Positions 1 to 7,654 of a stretch of 23,455 bases of DNA are shown here, in pieces; within the stretch, counting starts at the first letter, position 1; the number at the start of each line of letters is the position of its first letter. Made by a program: the position numbers and the translations under genes. The DNA comes from a virus. Below the pieces are notes generated by a model. The model saw nothing but the letters and a program-made list of their open reading frames with translations, was not told the origin of the DNA and ran no database searches. The stretch spans positions 1 through 23,455 of IMG/VR virus record IMGVR_UViG_3300006868_000116; one strand, given 5' to 3'.

Positions 1-1
1 T

Positions 2-55
2 AGGACATTTAATGAAAAACCATTTTATAATTTAGGATTTATACCGTTGGTATGA
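2..55 (+). CDS. 3' end of an unidentified gene (partial)
   Basis: An open frame enters from the left edge and ends at TGA 53-55, giving a 17-residue tail that finishes GFIPLV. Its stop overlaps the ATG of the next gene (52-54) in the ATGA arrangement typical of translationally coupled phage genes. That overlap is the main reason for believing the frame is real. The visible residues are too few to assign a family. Confidence 0.5.
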   Translation, partial: RTFNEKPFYNLGFIPLV

Positions 56-675
56 AAAAAGATTTTATCATTATAAAAAGACTTATTTCAGCAGAATTAG
101 CAAATTTTATTTCATTAGAATTTAAAATGATGGAAGATGTTTGCAAAATAATTTATCCTAATACAGACTTTGCCGATTTAACAGAAAACACATTTGCAAG
201 ATACGCTCCTTTAATGATGGAAGCATTGTCTGTAAAAATTTTACCAATAATAGAAAAAAAATTAAAAGTAAAATTATATCCTACATATTCATATGCACGA
301 ATATATTACAAAGATAGTTTTTTACAAAAACATTTTGATAGACAAAGCTCTGAATATACCGTCAGCATAGCATTAGAGCAGACAGATATATGGCCTTTGT
401 ATATTAGAAACAAATCTGATAAGATTTATGAAATTAAATTGAATATAGGCGATGGGGTAATTTATAAAGGTCACGAAAACCAGCATTGGAGAGACCCTTT
501 ACAAGAACAAAGTCACACGCAATGTTTTTTGCAATATGTAGATGCAGAAGGACCTCACAGTAATCTAAAATTTGATACTAGACCTGTATTAGGCCTTCCT
601 TTTGAATATGCATCTACTGAAATGCAAGATAACATGTTTAAAACAAATACTTTATCAAAATTAGTTAAATTATAA
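52..675 (+). CDS. 2OG-Fe(II) oxygenase (HxD type)
   Basis: A 207-aa protein that looks like a complete non-haem iron, 2-oxoglutarate-dependent oxygenase. The visible iron ligands are H94-x-D96 (KHFDR) and a distal histidine, H145, in GHENQHWRDP. R147 or a later basic residue could bind 2-oxoglutarate. The double-stranded beta-helix pattern lies between them, followed by QCFLQYVDAEGP, which is typical of phage and bacterial members of this group. The start is set by the ATGA overlap with the preceding gene. Its end converges with, and overlaps by 6 bases, the end of the 67-aa gene on the other strand, so it is transcribed against the halogenase operon. Such enzymes hydroxylate proteins, nucleobases or small molecules. 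The substrate cannot be read from sequence. Confidence 0.82.
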   Translation: MKKDFIIIKRLISAELANFISLEFKMMEDVCKIIYPNTDFADLTENTFARYAPLMMEALSVKILPIIEKKLKVKLYPTYSYARIYYKDSFLQKHFDRQSSEYTVSIALEQTDIWPLYIRNKSDKIYEIKLNIGDGVIYKGHENQHWRDPLQEQSHTQCFLQYVDAEGPHSNLKFDTRPVLGLPFEYASTEMQDNMFKTNTLSKLVKL

Positions 676-873
676 TTGTAAAATTGATTCTCCACTAGGA
701 ACAGAATCTATTCTATTTGGACCTGCTATTGTATATTTAGGATGATATGCCTTCTCAAATATAATTTCTGCGTCTGCAATTGTGTTAGCTTTTGCATAAA
801 CTTTTTTAATATTCATTTTTTGAGCTGTATTCTCTAGCTCTGGAACCCTAATTATTTTGACATAGTAATTCAT
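670..873 (-). CDS. small hypothetical protein at the end of the halogenase operon
   Basis: A 67-aa protein, not recognised. It begins MNYYVKIIRV and has a short beta-strand, basic segment, helix look (NIKKVYAKANTIADAEIIFEKAYH). It has no Cys, no Trp, no signal peptide and no membrane segment. The start is supported by a GAAAGG ribosome binding site lying in the last codons of the upstream halogenase gene (stop at 880), which implies translational coupling. It is the last gene of the minus-strand operon. A role as accessory factor or as substrate of the upstream enzymes is possible but is only an inference from position. Confidence 0.6.
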   Translation of the reverse strand: MNYYVKIIRVPELENTAQKMNIKKVYAKANTIADAEIIFEKAYHPKYTIAGPNRIDSVPSGESILQL

Positions 874-879
874 TATTTT

Positions 880-2397
880 TTACCTTTCATTATTAAGCCA
901 TTTTGTTATAGTAATATGGCTATCAACTTCTTTACTATAAATATTTGTAATTGTATTTAACACATTAGAAAAATTATTTATTACTGAATTGTTTATATTG
1001 TACTCTTTATCAAAATAATTCATACCCTGCATTACCATTAACCATGCAGTCGGCGAGTAACCATTAAAAAAGGGTTTTTCTTTGGAATGTTCGACATGTT
1101 CAGTTAACAAATAGATTTTATTTTTTAAGGATTCGCTTAAATCTATCTCATTAAGATACATATTCCAAAAATCTGTATTATTTTTTTGTCCTGTATAATG
1201 CAACAATAAAAAATCTCTTATATCAACTGTAATAGTATACAATCTTTCATTATATCTGTTCTGTAGTGTAGCATTAATTTCATATGGATTCCATAAATCA
1301 TCTAAAGCAAATAAAGACTCACAGATTAAAGCAATACCATTTGCCTCTAAAGGTTCTAAAAATCCAGTGCTTAATCCTATGCCTATAACATTATTTTTCC
1401 AGGAGTTTTCCATAAATCCTGGTTGATACGTAAAATTAGCTACAGGATCAATTTTTTTATTAAATTTTTTTTCAGCTTCTTGAATTGCATTATCTAAAGT
1501 TGTATGGTTGCTATCATATATATATCCACTACCATTACGATTTTTTAAATTTACATTCCAAGACCACCCATAATCCATTGCATATGCTTTTGTGACAACA
1601 TTAGGTTCTGTTTCTCCCCACCATGCTACTACAGAATGAGCTGGAAAATAATAACTATTATCAATTATTGGTTCTTTTAACGTATTTCCTAATAATAATC
1701 GTGCAAAGCCAGTACAATCAAAAAACCATTTACTGTATATTTTTTCGCCATTTTTTAATTGCAAAAAGCTTATATTACCGTTATTAGAGTTACGTTCTGC
1801 ATCTACAAATATTGCATCTTTATAAATAATTCCTCTATTAAAAGAGATTTCTTTAAGATAAGCAGCAGTTGCTCTACTTTCATAGTGCCACATAGGCTGT
1901 AAACGACTATCATTAGATTTAGGAACTTTATTTTGCTCTATAAAAGCATCAGCAAAAAATAATTTTGACAAAGGTATTTTATTCTTAATACAGTGCAATT
2001 CTACAAAATAACCAGCTCTTTCTTTTTGTAAAAAATTATTCATACTTTTAAAACTAAACTCATTATTAAATGTTTTATAGTTATCGAGCCATGGTGAATA
2101 ATCAGTTTGTAAAGCATGAATAAACTCGGTATTTTTACTCCAGTTGTAAAATTTTCCTCCTAGCTTAGGAGTAGCATTTGTTTTTTTTTGAAAATCTTGT
2201 AAATCAATATTTAAGTAGTTTAAAATATCATTAAACGTAGTGGCGCCACTTTCGCCTGCTATAATTGGTAAATGTTTAGAATTCTCAATAACTAAAATTT
2301 TTAAGTTTGGATAAGTTCTTTTCACAAATAAGGACGTTAGCCATCCTGCTATACCTCCTCCTAATATTACAACATCATAACTTGTATTTGTATTCAT
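880..2397 (-). CDS. flavin-dependent halogenase-like protein, copy 1 (divergent motif)
   Basis: A 505-aa protein of the tryptophan-halogenase family (FAD-binding monooxygenase fold). It shows the N-terminal FAD site ILGGGIAG (residues 11-18), the segment NATPKLGGKFYNW with K78 aligned to the catalytic lysine of PrnA/RebH-type enzymes, FDCTGFARLLLG (226-237) as the second FAD-contact region, and FLEPLEANGIA with E351 at the position of the catalytic glutamate. The family signature WxWxIP is only partly kept: W278-S-W280 is followed by NVN. Its start ATG lies 23 bases inside the end of the preceding halogenase gene. This copy is clearly more distant from the other two than they are from each other. 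It could be a true halogenase, a halogenase-like flavin oxidase or a non-catalytic partner. Family membership is firm; activity and substrate are unknown. Confidence 0.85.
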   Translation of the reverse strand: MNTNTSYDVVILGGGIAGWLTSLFVKRTYPNLKILVIENSKHLPIIAGESGATTFNDILNYLNIDLQDFQKKTNATPKLGGKFYNWSKNTEFIHALQTDYSPWLDNYKTFNNEFSFKSMNNFLQKERAGYFVELHCIKNKIPLSKLFFADAFIEQNKVPKSNDSRLQPMWHYESRATAAYLKEISFNRGIIYKDAIFVDAERNSNNGNISFLQLKNGEKIYSKWFFDCTGFARLLLGNTLKEPIIDNSYYFPAHSVVAWWGETEPNVVTKAYAMDYGWSWNVNLKNRNGSGYIYDSNHTTLDNAIQEAEKKFNKKIDPVANFTYQPGFMENSWKNNVIGIGLSTGFLEPLEANGIALICESLFALDDLWNPYEINATLQNRYNERLYTITVDIRDFLLLHYTGQKNNTDFWNMYLNEIDLSESLKNKIYLLTEHVEHSKEKPFFNGYSPTAWLMVMQGMNYFDKEYNINNSVINNFSNVLNTITNIYSKEVDSHITITKWLNNER

Positions 2398-3883
2398 GTT
2401 TATCTAATTCTTTTAATAATTCAATAGCTTCATTGTGTGAATAGGTTTGCAAATCTGGATTTGACATGTCATTATATATATCTTCTAATTTTAAAGAATT
2501 GATATATAAATGTTTTTGAAATTGCTGTTTAATATTTTCCTGTCCTTTTTTTGATATTAAATTCAAACCTAACATAACTTGGCCAAAATTTAAACAATTA
2601 AACATTAACATAGTATCTTGAAAAAGTTGACTATCAGGAAAATTATAAGACATATAATCAAGATACTCTGCATTAAAATCAGTTAATTTTAAATCATTTT
2701 TGCAAAATTTCCAAAAATTTGAATCTTTTCTACTTGTAAGGTAATGAAGTTGAATAAAGTCAATTATGTTACTAACAATCTTATTCATCCTGTCATTGTG
2801 TATTTTACTTACTTTGGTATCATTTTTGTGGAAAAAATACAAAGAATTAGTTAATAAAAAACATTGTTGTATTACGGCTCCTATAGAAGTTGCTTCTAGT
2901 GGTTCTACAAACAATCCACTTAGCCCAACAAATGCACAATTTTTATACCAAAATTTATCAGAAAACCCACTTGTAAAGTTAAAATATCTTGCATCTGTAA
3001 TTTTTTTTGTAATATTGTTGGTTACATAATAATTTTCTATTTCATCTAACGCCCTATCAGGATTTATAAAATTGTTACAAAAAACGTATCCATTGCCATA
3101 CCTTTCCTGTGTAGGAATCCTCCATGCCCATCCACTAGACATTGCTGTCGATAATGTATAATTTGGTATTACTTCGGTAATATCGGTTGGAAATGCCAAG
3201 GCACTATTCATTGGAAGTTTATCAAATATAGTATGCCATTTAACTTCTAATTTTCTAGCCAGTATCCTTGCAAAACCTGTACAATCAATAAAAAAATCTG
3301 CAGCATAAATTTTGTTATCTTTGTCGATAATATGGTTAATATTATTATTTTCATCTAGTATAGTATCAACTATTTCAGTGTCAACAATATGGATATTCCT
3401 TGTTATTGAAAGATTCCTAAAAAAAGAATTCAATTTAAAAGTGTTAAAATGGAATTGTGATATAATTTTATCTAAAGGAGCAATATGTTTACCATTAATA
3501 GCTAAATCCCAAACAGTTTTATCTGGCTCTACATTATCCATCACTAATTGTAACCATGATGTAAAAAGACCATTAGTATCAGATTGTGTAACAAAAAATT
3601 CAGTAAGATTATGCCAATAATGTTTATTATTTCCTAACCAATTTTGAAATTTGATTCCAATTTTAAAAGTTGCATCTGTTTCTCTAAATAAATCAAAGAT
3701 ACTAATGTCCGAATGTTGCATAAACTTATTAAAATGTTCTGTAGTTCCTTCGCCTACTCCTACAATTCCAATTTTAGAACTTTCAATTAATTGTATATCT
3801 AAATTAGGATATGCAGATCTAAGCATTAACGCTGCAATGTATCCACTTGTTCCGCCACCTACTATACAGATTTTATCTATCAT
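2375..3883 (-). CDS. flavin-dependent halogenase-like protein, copy 2 (canonical WxWxIP)
   Basis: A 502-aa tryptophan-halogenase family protein, near the usual length (about 500 aa). The order of motifs is IVGGGTSG (7-14) for FAD, GVGEGTTEH (42-50), DATFKIGIKFQNW with candidate catalytic K74, FIDCTGFARIL (198-208), the intact halogenase signature W252-A-W-R-I-P257, and FVEPLEATSIGA with E330. It is the only one of the three copies with every family hallmark and so the best candidate for a working halogenase, which would make hypohalous acid from reduced FAD, O2 and halide. Its ATG overlaps the TGA of copy 3 by 4 bases (ATGA). No flavin reductase is visible nearby, so reduced flavin would have to come from the host or from a distant phage gene. 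Confidence 0.9.
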   Translation of the reverse strand: MIDKICIVGGGTSGYIAALMLRSAYPNLDIQLIESSKIGIVGVGEGTTEHFNKFMQHSDISIFDLFRETDATFKIGIKFQNWLGNNKHYWHNLTEFFVTQSDTNGLFTSWLQLVMDNVEPDKTVWDLAINGKHIAPLDKIISQFHFNTFKLNSFFRNLSITRNIHIVDTEIVDTILDENNNINHIIDKDNKIYAADFFIDCTGFARILARKLEVKWHTIFDKLPMNSALAFPTDITEVIPNYTLSTAMSSGWAWRIPTQERYGNGYVFCNNFINPDRALDEIENYYVTNNITKKITDARYFNFTSGFSDKFWYKNCAFVGLSGLFVEPLEATSIGAVIQQCFLLTNSLYFFHKNDTKVSKIHNDRMNKIVSNIIDFIQLHYLTSRKDSNFWKFCKNDLKLTDFNAEYLDYMSYNFPDSQLFQDTMLMFNCLNFGQVMLGLNLISKKGQENIKQQFQKHLYINSLKLEDIYNDMSNPDLQTYSHNEAIELLKELDKHEYKYKL

Positions 3884-5370
3884 AATACATAATTAGTTGA
3901 AATAGATTTCATGTACTCTAATGCTTCTCTACTAGAATACCATTCTTCTGTTAATTCGTTAGGAACATAAGAAATTTGCAATTCGTCATATTCTTGATAT
4001 TGCGAAAATCTTGTCTTAAAGAGTTGTAATATATTTGTTTGATTAAACATTCTTAAGCCGTGCATTACCTGTATCCAATTTAAGCAATCATAAATCCTAT
4101 ATGTACGGTTAGTAAAATCCTCAGGTAATAAAATTTGATTTACAAAATTATTTGAAAATAGTTCTAAATTTTCTTTATTAAAATCTGTTACAGTCATTTC
4201 ATTACTACACCATTTCCAAAATGCAGTATCGTCACGTTTTGTAAAATAGTGCAGTTGTATAAAATCTAAAATATTATATAACATATCATCAAAAATCTTA
4301 TTATAATTTTTACTGGTAGATACATCTTCCCGAGACCAATTCCATAACGAACCAGCTAATAATCTTACTTGTTGTATAGTTGTACTGATGCTACTTGCCT
4401 CTAAAGGTTCTACAAAATTACTGCTTAATCCAATTGATACACAATTTTTAGTCCATGCTTTGTCAATTTTTCCTGAGATAAAATTAATTTTCCTACCAAT
4501 GTTGATAGTATCAGGAAAATATTTTTGTATTTCGTTGACTGCAGTTTCTTCATTAATAAAAGCATCGCTAAATACATATCCATTACCAAATCGATCTTGT
4601 ACTGGACTCCGCCAATGCCATCCTGCATCCATGGCTTTTGCTAAAGTAAAAACTGGAATATCTTTTTGACTGGGTGTTTGAAACGCAACAGCTGAGTTTA
4701 ATGGCAAATATTTTGACCAGTCTGTCCAAGTGGACCCTAACTTAGATGATATAACCTGCCTAAACCCGCTACTATCTATAAAAAAATCAGCAAAATATTT
4801 ATTGTTGTTATTATCTATTATAGATTCTACAAATCCTTCATTATCTACAGAAACATCGACAATATCAGCAATTACAAATTTAATATTTAATGCTTTTGCT
4901 TTATTTTCTAAAAAAAGATTTAATTTTTCACTGTCAAAATGGAATTGATAATAATCAGTGAAAGGTTCTTGAACATAACCTTGTAACGGTAAATCCCAAT
5001 GTAATTTTTCTGAGGAAATTCCATTGCCTATAAGTCGCATTAAAGTATATGGTGCACCGCAATACGGATCTGTATTTACTAAAAACTCGGGCAAACTATG
5101 GAAATAACTTGTGTTATCACCGTGCCAATTTTCGAATTTAATACCAATTTTAATCGTTGCACCGCATTCTTTTACGAGATCTACCATGCTAATGTCAACT
5201 ACATCTGCAAATAATTTCCAATGTTCTGTAGAACCTTCGCCAACACCTATAGTTCCAATTTTATCAGATTTTATTATTGACAAATTTAAAGAAGGAATAG
5301 CAGTTTTTAGATATATAGCAGCCATTAATCCTGCATTTCCTCCTCCTAAAATAATTATATCGTTAATCAT
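3880..5370 (-). CDS. flavin-dependent halogenase-like protein, copy 3
   Basis: A 496-aa tryptophan-halogenase family protein if started at the ATG at 5370. A TTG two codons earlier (5376) would add two residues, but the ATG is the more likely start and overlaps the preceding stop by 8 bases. Motifs, numbered from that ATG, are ILGGGNAG (7-14), GVGEGSTEH (42-50), GATIKIGIKFENW with candidate catalytic K74, FIDSSGFRQV (197-206), W251-H-W-R-S-P256 (Ile of WxWxIP replaced by Ser), and FVEPLEASSIS with E324. It is closely related to copy 2: many motifs match nearly residue for residue, for example the GNGYVF run after the tryptophan motif. This suggests a tandem duplication followed by divergence. 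Confidence 0.88.
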   Translation of the reverse strand: MINDIIILGGGNAGLMAAIYLKTAIPSLNLSIIKSDKIGTIGVGEGSTEHWKLFADVVDISMVDLVKECGATIKIGIKFENWHGDNTSYFHSLPEFLVNTDPYCGAPYTLMRLIGNGISSEKLHWDLPLQGYVQEPFTDYYQFHFDSEKLNLFLENKAKALNIKFVIADIVDVSVDNEGFVESIIDNNNNKYFADFFIDSSGFRQVISSKLGSTWTDWSKYLPLNSAVAFQTPSQKDIPVFTLAKAMDAGWHWRSPVQDRFGNGYVFSDAFINEETAVNEIQKYFPDTINIGRKINFISGKIDKAWTKNCVSIGLSSNFVEPLEASSISTTIQQVRLLAGSLWNWSREDVSTSKNYNKIFDDMLYNILDFIQLHYFTKRDDTAFWKWCSNEMTVTDFNKENLELFSNNFVNQILLPEDFTNRTYRIYDCLNWIQVMHGLRMFNQTNILQLFKTRFSQYQEYDELQISYVPNELTEEWYSSREALEYMKSISTNYVL

Positions 5371-5974
5371 CTTCAATTTTAATATTAATTTTTGAGTCTG
5401 TTGCTAAATTATAGTTAATTTTACCCGTTGGCATTGTATTAAAACTTATAATGTATCTTGAAGTATTTGCGATATGTATATCGCTCTTATGATAAATGTA
5501 ACTAGGAAAAATTATTAATTTTCCTGGTTCGGGACTAATTTTTTCTTCTGGGTGATAATTAAATTTTAATACCTGCAATTGTGTATCAATAGCTTGTTCA
5601 AATGGATCAATGAAGGTTGTAGCAGATCCGTCTGTTAAGTAATATATACCACTGTAAAAACTCATACTGTGTTTGTGTGTATCTAAATACATGTTGTAAT
5701 CTGCTAATGAAACATTTACCCAGCTATTTGTTATTTTTATTTGATCACAATCATATTGCTTAATTTTTTTTACTTCTTTTAAACAGTCACTAAACCAATT
5801 AAATAAATCTTGAAAGTTTTTATTGTTTTTTAAATTAATTAGTAAACTAATTTGAGTAGTTTTTTTTATTTGTATATCTTCTAATGTTTCTAAATTTGCA
5901 ATTAGCTTTTTATTATCAAAATTTTTGTTATAAAAAACAAAAAAATCTATAGGAAAAAGTTTTAAAATTTCCAT
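5363..5974 (-). CDS. 2OG-Fe(II) oxygenase superfamily protein (HxH type, TIGR02466/PF13759-like)
   Basis: A 203-aa protein. The frame stays open upstream to 6061, but the ATG at 5974 is preferred because it overlaps the preceding stop (TAATG) and yields the normal family length and N-terminus (MEILKLFPIDFF). The diagnostic core is NSWVNVS (83-89), THKHSMSFYSGIYYL with H100 and H102, PEPGKLIIFPSYIYHKS with distal H162, and SRYIISFNT with R173 as the likely 2-oxoglutarate anchor. The spacing His-x-His replaces the classical His-x-Asp, as is usual in this family. It sits between a P4H-type oxygenase and the three halogenase-like genes, with overlaps on both sides. It is a relative of the protein at 8042-8632. 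The substrate is unknown. Confidence 0.82.
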   Translation of the reverse strand: MEILKLFPIDFFVFYNKNFDNKKLIANLETLEDIQIKKTTQISLLINLKNNKNFQDLFNWFSDCLKEVKKIKQYDCDQIKITNSWVNVSLADYNMYLDTHKHSMSFYSGIYYLTDGSATTFIDPFEQAIDTQLQVLKFNYHPEEKISPEPGKLIIFPSYIYHKSDIHIANTSRYIISFNTMPTGKINYNLATDSKINIKIEDD

Positions 5975-6552
5975 TAGTACTCTAGCCAACCTGTTAGTAA
6001 ATATTTTTCTCCTTTTAAAGGAGGATTTCCTCTGTGAGTATGCGTGTAGGTTGCAGGCCATAATATTAACCTTCCTTCTAACGCAGAAACCCGCATACTT
6101 TGATAAAGGAATTCTGTTTCTCCGCCGTCATTTATTGTATTTAAATATAATCCCCACGCACACAATCTAGAGCACTTTTCGGCACTATCATTTTCAAAAT
6201 GCCATATATGATAACCTTCGCCTGGTAGAGTTTTTTGTAATTTCATTGATCTAATATAATGATTACCTGCTTCTTTTATAACACTATAATGATCTGTGTA
6301 TTGTTTGTAACAATTCCAAAATTTATTCAAAAAAGTTTCTAAAAAATCCATTGTAGGCAAAAGACGCATAGATTTTTCTTCTAGTAAAAATACAGCGTTA
6401 TCTTTAATTCTATGACTATCAAAAGAACCTAAATCTATACGATTAAAAGATAAATTAAGTCCTGCTAATAAATTGTATTGATCAATTATTTTTTTGCATT
6501 CGTCTGTGTTTAAAACGTTATCAAAAATACCAACCGAATTTTCTATTTTCAT
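5974..6552 (-). CDS. 2OG-Fe(II) oxygenase, prolyl-4-hydroxylase type
   Basis: A 192-aa protein with the P4H-like core: YHIWHFEND (H118 and E120 as iron ligands, HxE rather than HxD), RLCAWGLYLN (129-138), GGETEFLYQ (143-151), RLILWPATYTHTHRGNPP with distal H171 or H173, and K183 in GEKYLLTGW as the probable 2-oxoglutarate-binding lysine. The catalytic set is complete apart from the conservative Asp-to-Glu change. It starts 2 bases after the DUF6065-like gene and overlaps the next oxygenase by one base (TAATG), so it belongs to the coupled operon. Enzymes of this type hydroxylate prolyl or other residues or free amino acids. The phage substrate cannot be inferred. Confidence 0.82.
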   Translation of the reverse strand: MKIENSVGIFDNVLNTDECKKIIDQYNLLAGLNLSFNRIDLGSFDSHRIKDNAVFLLEEKSMRLLPTMDFLETFLNKFWNCYKQYTDHYSVIKEAGNHYIRSMKLQKTLPGEGYHIWHFENDSAEKCSRLCAWGLYLNTINDGGETEFLYQSMRVSALEGRLILWPATYTHTHRGNPPLKGEKYLLTGWLEY

Positions 6553-6554
6553 TT

Positions 6555-7379
6555 TTAAATCTTTTGTTTAGGATATTTTTTTCTAAAATAGTTGAACAAA
6601 TTTTTTATAATTTTAATTTTATTGTTTGCAGTATCAGTCCGAGGAAATCTGCTATGATTGGCAAAGGCATACGCATCTTCTAGTTCTTTTTCTACATCTG
6701 TAGCTTTATCCACAATAAAATCTATACTGTTTTTTTCTAAAAAGTTCCTATGAATTGGAACATATTGTGCTAGTGGAGTTCCTGCTCTTACAAGTGTTTC
6801 GCTGTTAGTTACATGCCAAAACAACTGTACAGTGACCGCATGCATATATTCTGGATCAACGATTCCTATAGCAGCAGTAAATCTTTCTTCATTATTGTAT
6901 GTAACAGGAATTTGTAATAAAACTATATCACTGCTTGCCTTTATCCGCCATGGAGTTTCTACTTTTACTGCAGTGTGTAAATATGGTTTATTAACTTGGG
7001 TATTGCTCTTTGGAATAATTGGTTCAACCTGAGCATGACTATGCCAATCGATGTAATAATCGGTACCCCCGAAAGTATATTGTTCACTTGACCTTTTAAA
7101 CATAAAAGGTGTTTCCCATGAAAAATAAGCAGACTCATCTCCAGAATTTATAACAAAATCTGCAGGAGCAGTTAATACATATCCAAAATCTTTTACTAAT
7201 TTAATAGCAGGACAATTTAAAACAGTCTGTGATCCTTGTTCAGGACGATTCCTTTCTGTGCTTGCTAAATTATTCCAGTTTCTGATTACTGCTTTTGATT
7301 TAATTAAAGGATATAATGTTGCAACATTTTCGTCTAAACAATAAAATCTAACCCATTTTTTTTTTGATTTAAATATCAT
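6555..7379 (-). CDS. DUF6065-like protein of unknown function
   Basis: A 274-aa soluble protein with no signal peptide or membrane helix. The order of features recalls the DUF6065 family: an early QTVLNCPAIKLVKDFGYVL segment (about 51-69), PADFVI and a W-containing strand, FGGTDYYIDWHSHAQ, then KVETPWRIKASSDIVLLQIPV, then AIGIVDPEYMHAVTVQLFWHV, and AGTPLAQYVPIHR near residue 200-210. The C-terminus is charged (NKIKIIKNLFNYFRKKYPKQKI) and may be helical. It overlaps the upstream gene in the ATGA manner and lies 2 bases before a P4H-type oxygenase, so it is expressed with the tailoring genes. The DUF6065 assignment is by remembered pattern only and should be treated as tentative. No catalytic role is proposed. 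Confidence 0.6.
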   Translation of the reverse strand: MIFKSKKKWVRFYCLDENVATLYPLIKSKAVIRNWNNLASTERNRPEQGSQTVLNCPAIKLVKDFGYVLTAPADFVINSGDESAYFSWETPFMFKRSSEQYTFGGTDYYIDWHSHAQVEPIIPKSNTQVNKPYLHTAVKVETPWRIKASSDIVLLQIPVTYNNEERFTAAIGIVDPEYMHAVTVQLFWHVTNSETLVRAGTPLAQYVPIHRNFLEKNSIDFIVDKATDVEKELEDAYAFANHSRFPRTDTANNKIKIIKNLFNYFRKKYPKQKI

Positions 7380-7651
7380 TTTTTCTTTTGAGTATTTTCT
7401 TTAATTAATTTTTCAATTTCTTTCCTAAATAAAAAAATTTTTTCTCTGTGGTAATCAAACAAATTTGGACGTAAATCGCCTGAAGTTCTAATTCGATGAG
7501 CTTGTTCAATATCTGCGATAGCATTTTTTAAATTTTCTAAGGCTATAAGTGCTTTATTTTTTGCTTTAATATTTTTAATATATTGTATTTTATGACTGTA
7601 CCTAGCTAAATTATCTTTAACATTAGACGAATTTTGTAAAGAAGGCAACAT
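7376..7651 (-). CDS. small charged helical protein, unknown
   Basis: A 91-aa protein, not recognised. It is rich in Lys, Asn, Ile and Glu and appears largely helical. The segments KNKALIALENLKNAIADIEQ (about 31-50) and REKIFLFRKEIEKLIKENTQ (about 69-88) have heptad-like hydrophobic spacing, which suggests a coiled coil or helical hairpin. A conserved-looking link between them (RIRTSGDLRPNLFDYH) may be the functional part. There is no Trp, no Cys and no signal peptide. It starts 3 bases after the cupin gene and overlaps the DUF6065-like gene by 4 bases, so it is part of the operon. It could be a scaffold or a substrate for the downstream enzymes, which is speculation. Confidence 0.6.
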   Translation of the reverse strand: MLPSLQNSSNVKDNLARYSHKIQYIKNIKAKNKALIALENLKNAIADIEQAHRIRTSGDLRPNLFDYHREKIFLFRKEIEKLIKENTQKKK

Positions 7652-7654
7652 AAT

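Noticed and set aside
943-955. TATAAATA-like octamer on the plus strand within halogenase copy 1
   Set aside because: It lies inside a coding region with no downstream plus-strand gene. Such octamers are expected by chance in very AT-rich DNA.
2766-3896. Open frames on the plus strand opposite halogenase copy 2 (87, 102 and 81 codons)
   Set aside because: They lie wholly inside a gene with clear family motifs, have no ribosome binding site logic and give low-complexity or mirror-like sequences.
4425-4628. 67-codon minus-strand frame inside halogenase copy 3
   Set aside because: It is an alternate frame of a well-supported gene and has no recognisable protein features.
5371-5376. TTG start for halogenase copy 3
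   Set aside because: The ATG two codons later gives the same N-terminal spacing to the FAD motif as copy 2 and fits the overlap pattern.
5975-6061. N-terminal extension of the 203-aa oxygenase (29 extra residues)
   Set aside because: The extra residues are basic, unlike the family, and overlap the end of the upstream oxygenase. The ATG at 5974 with TAATG coupling is better.
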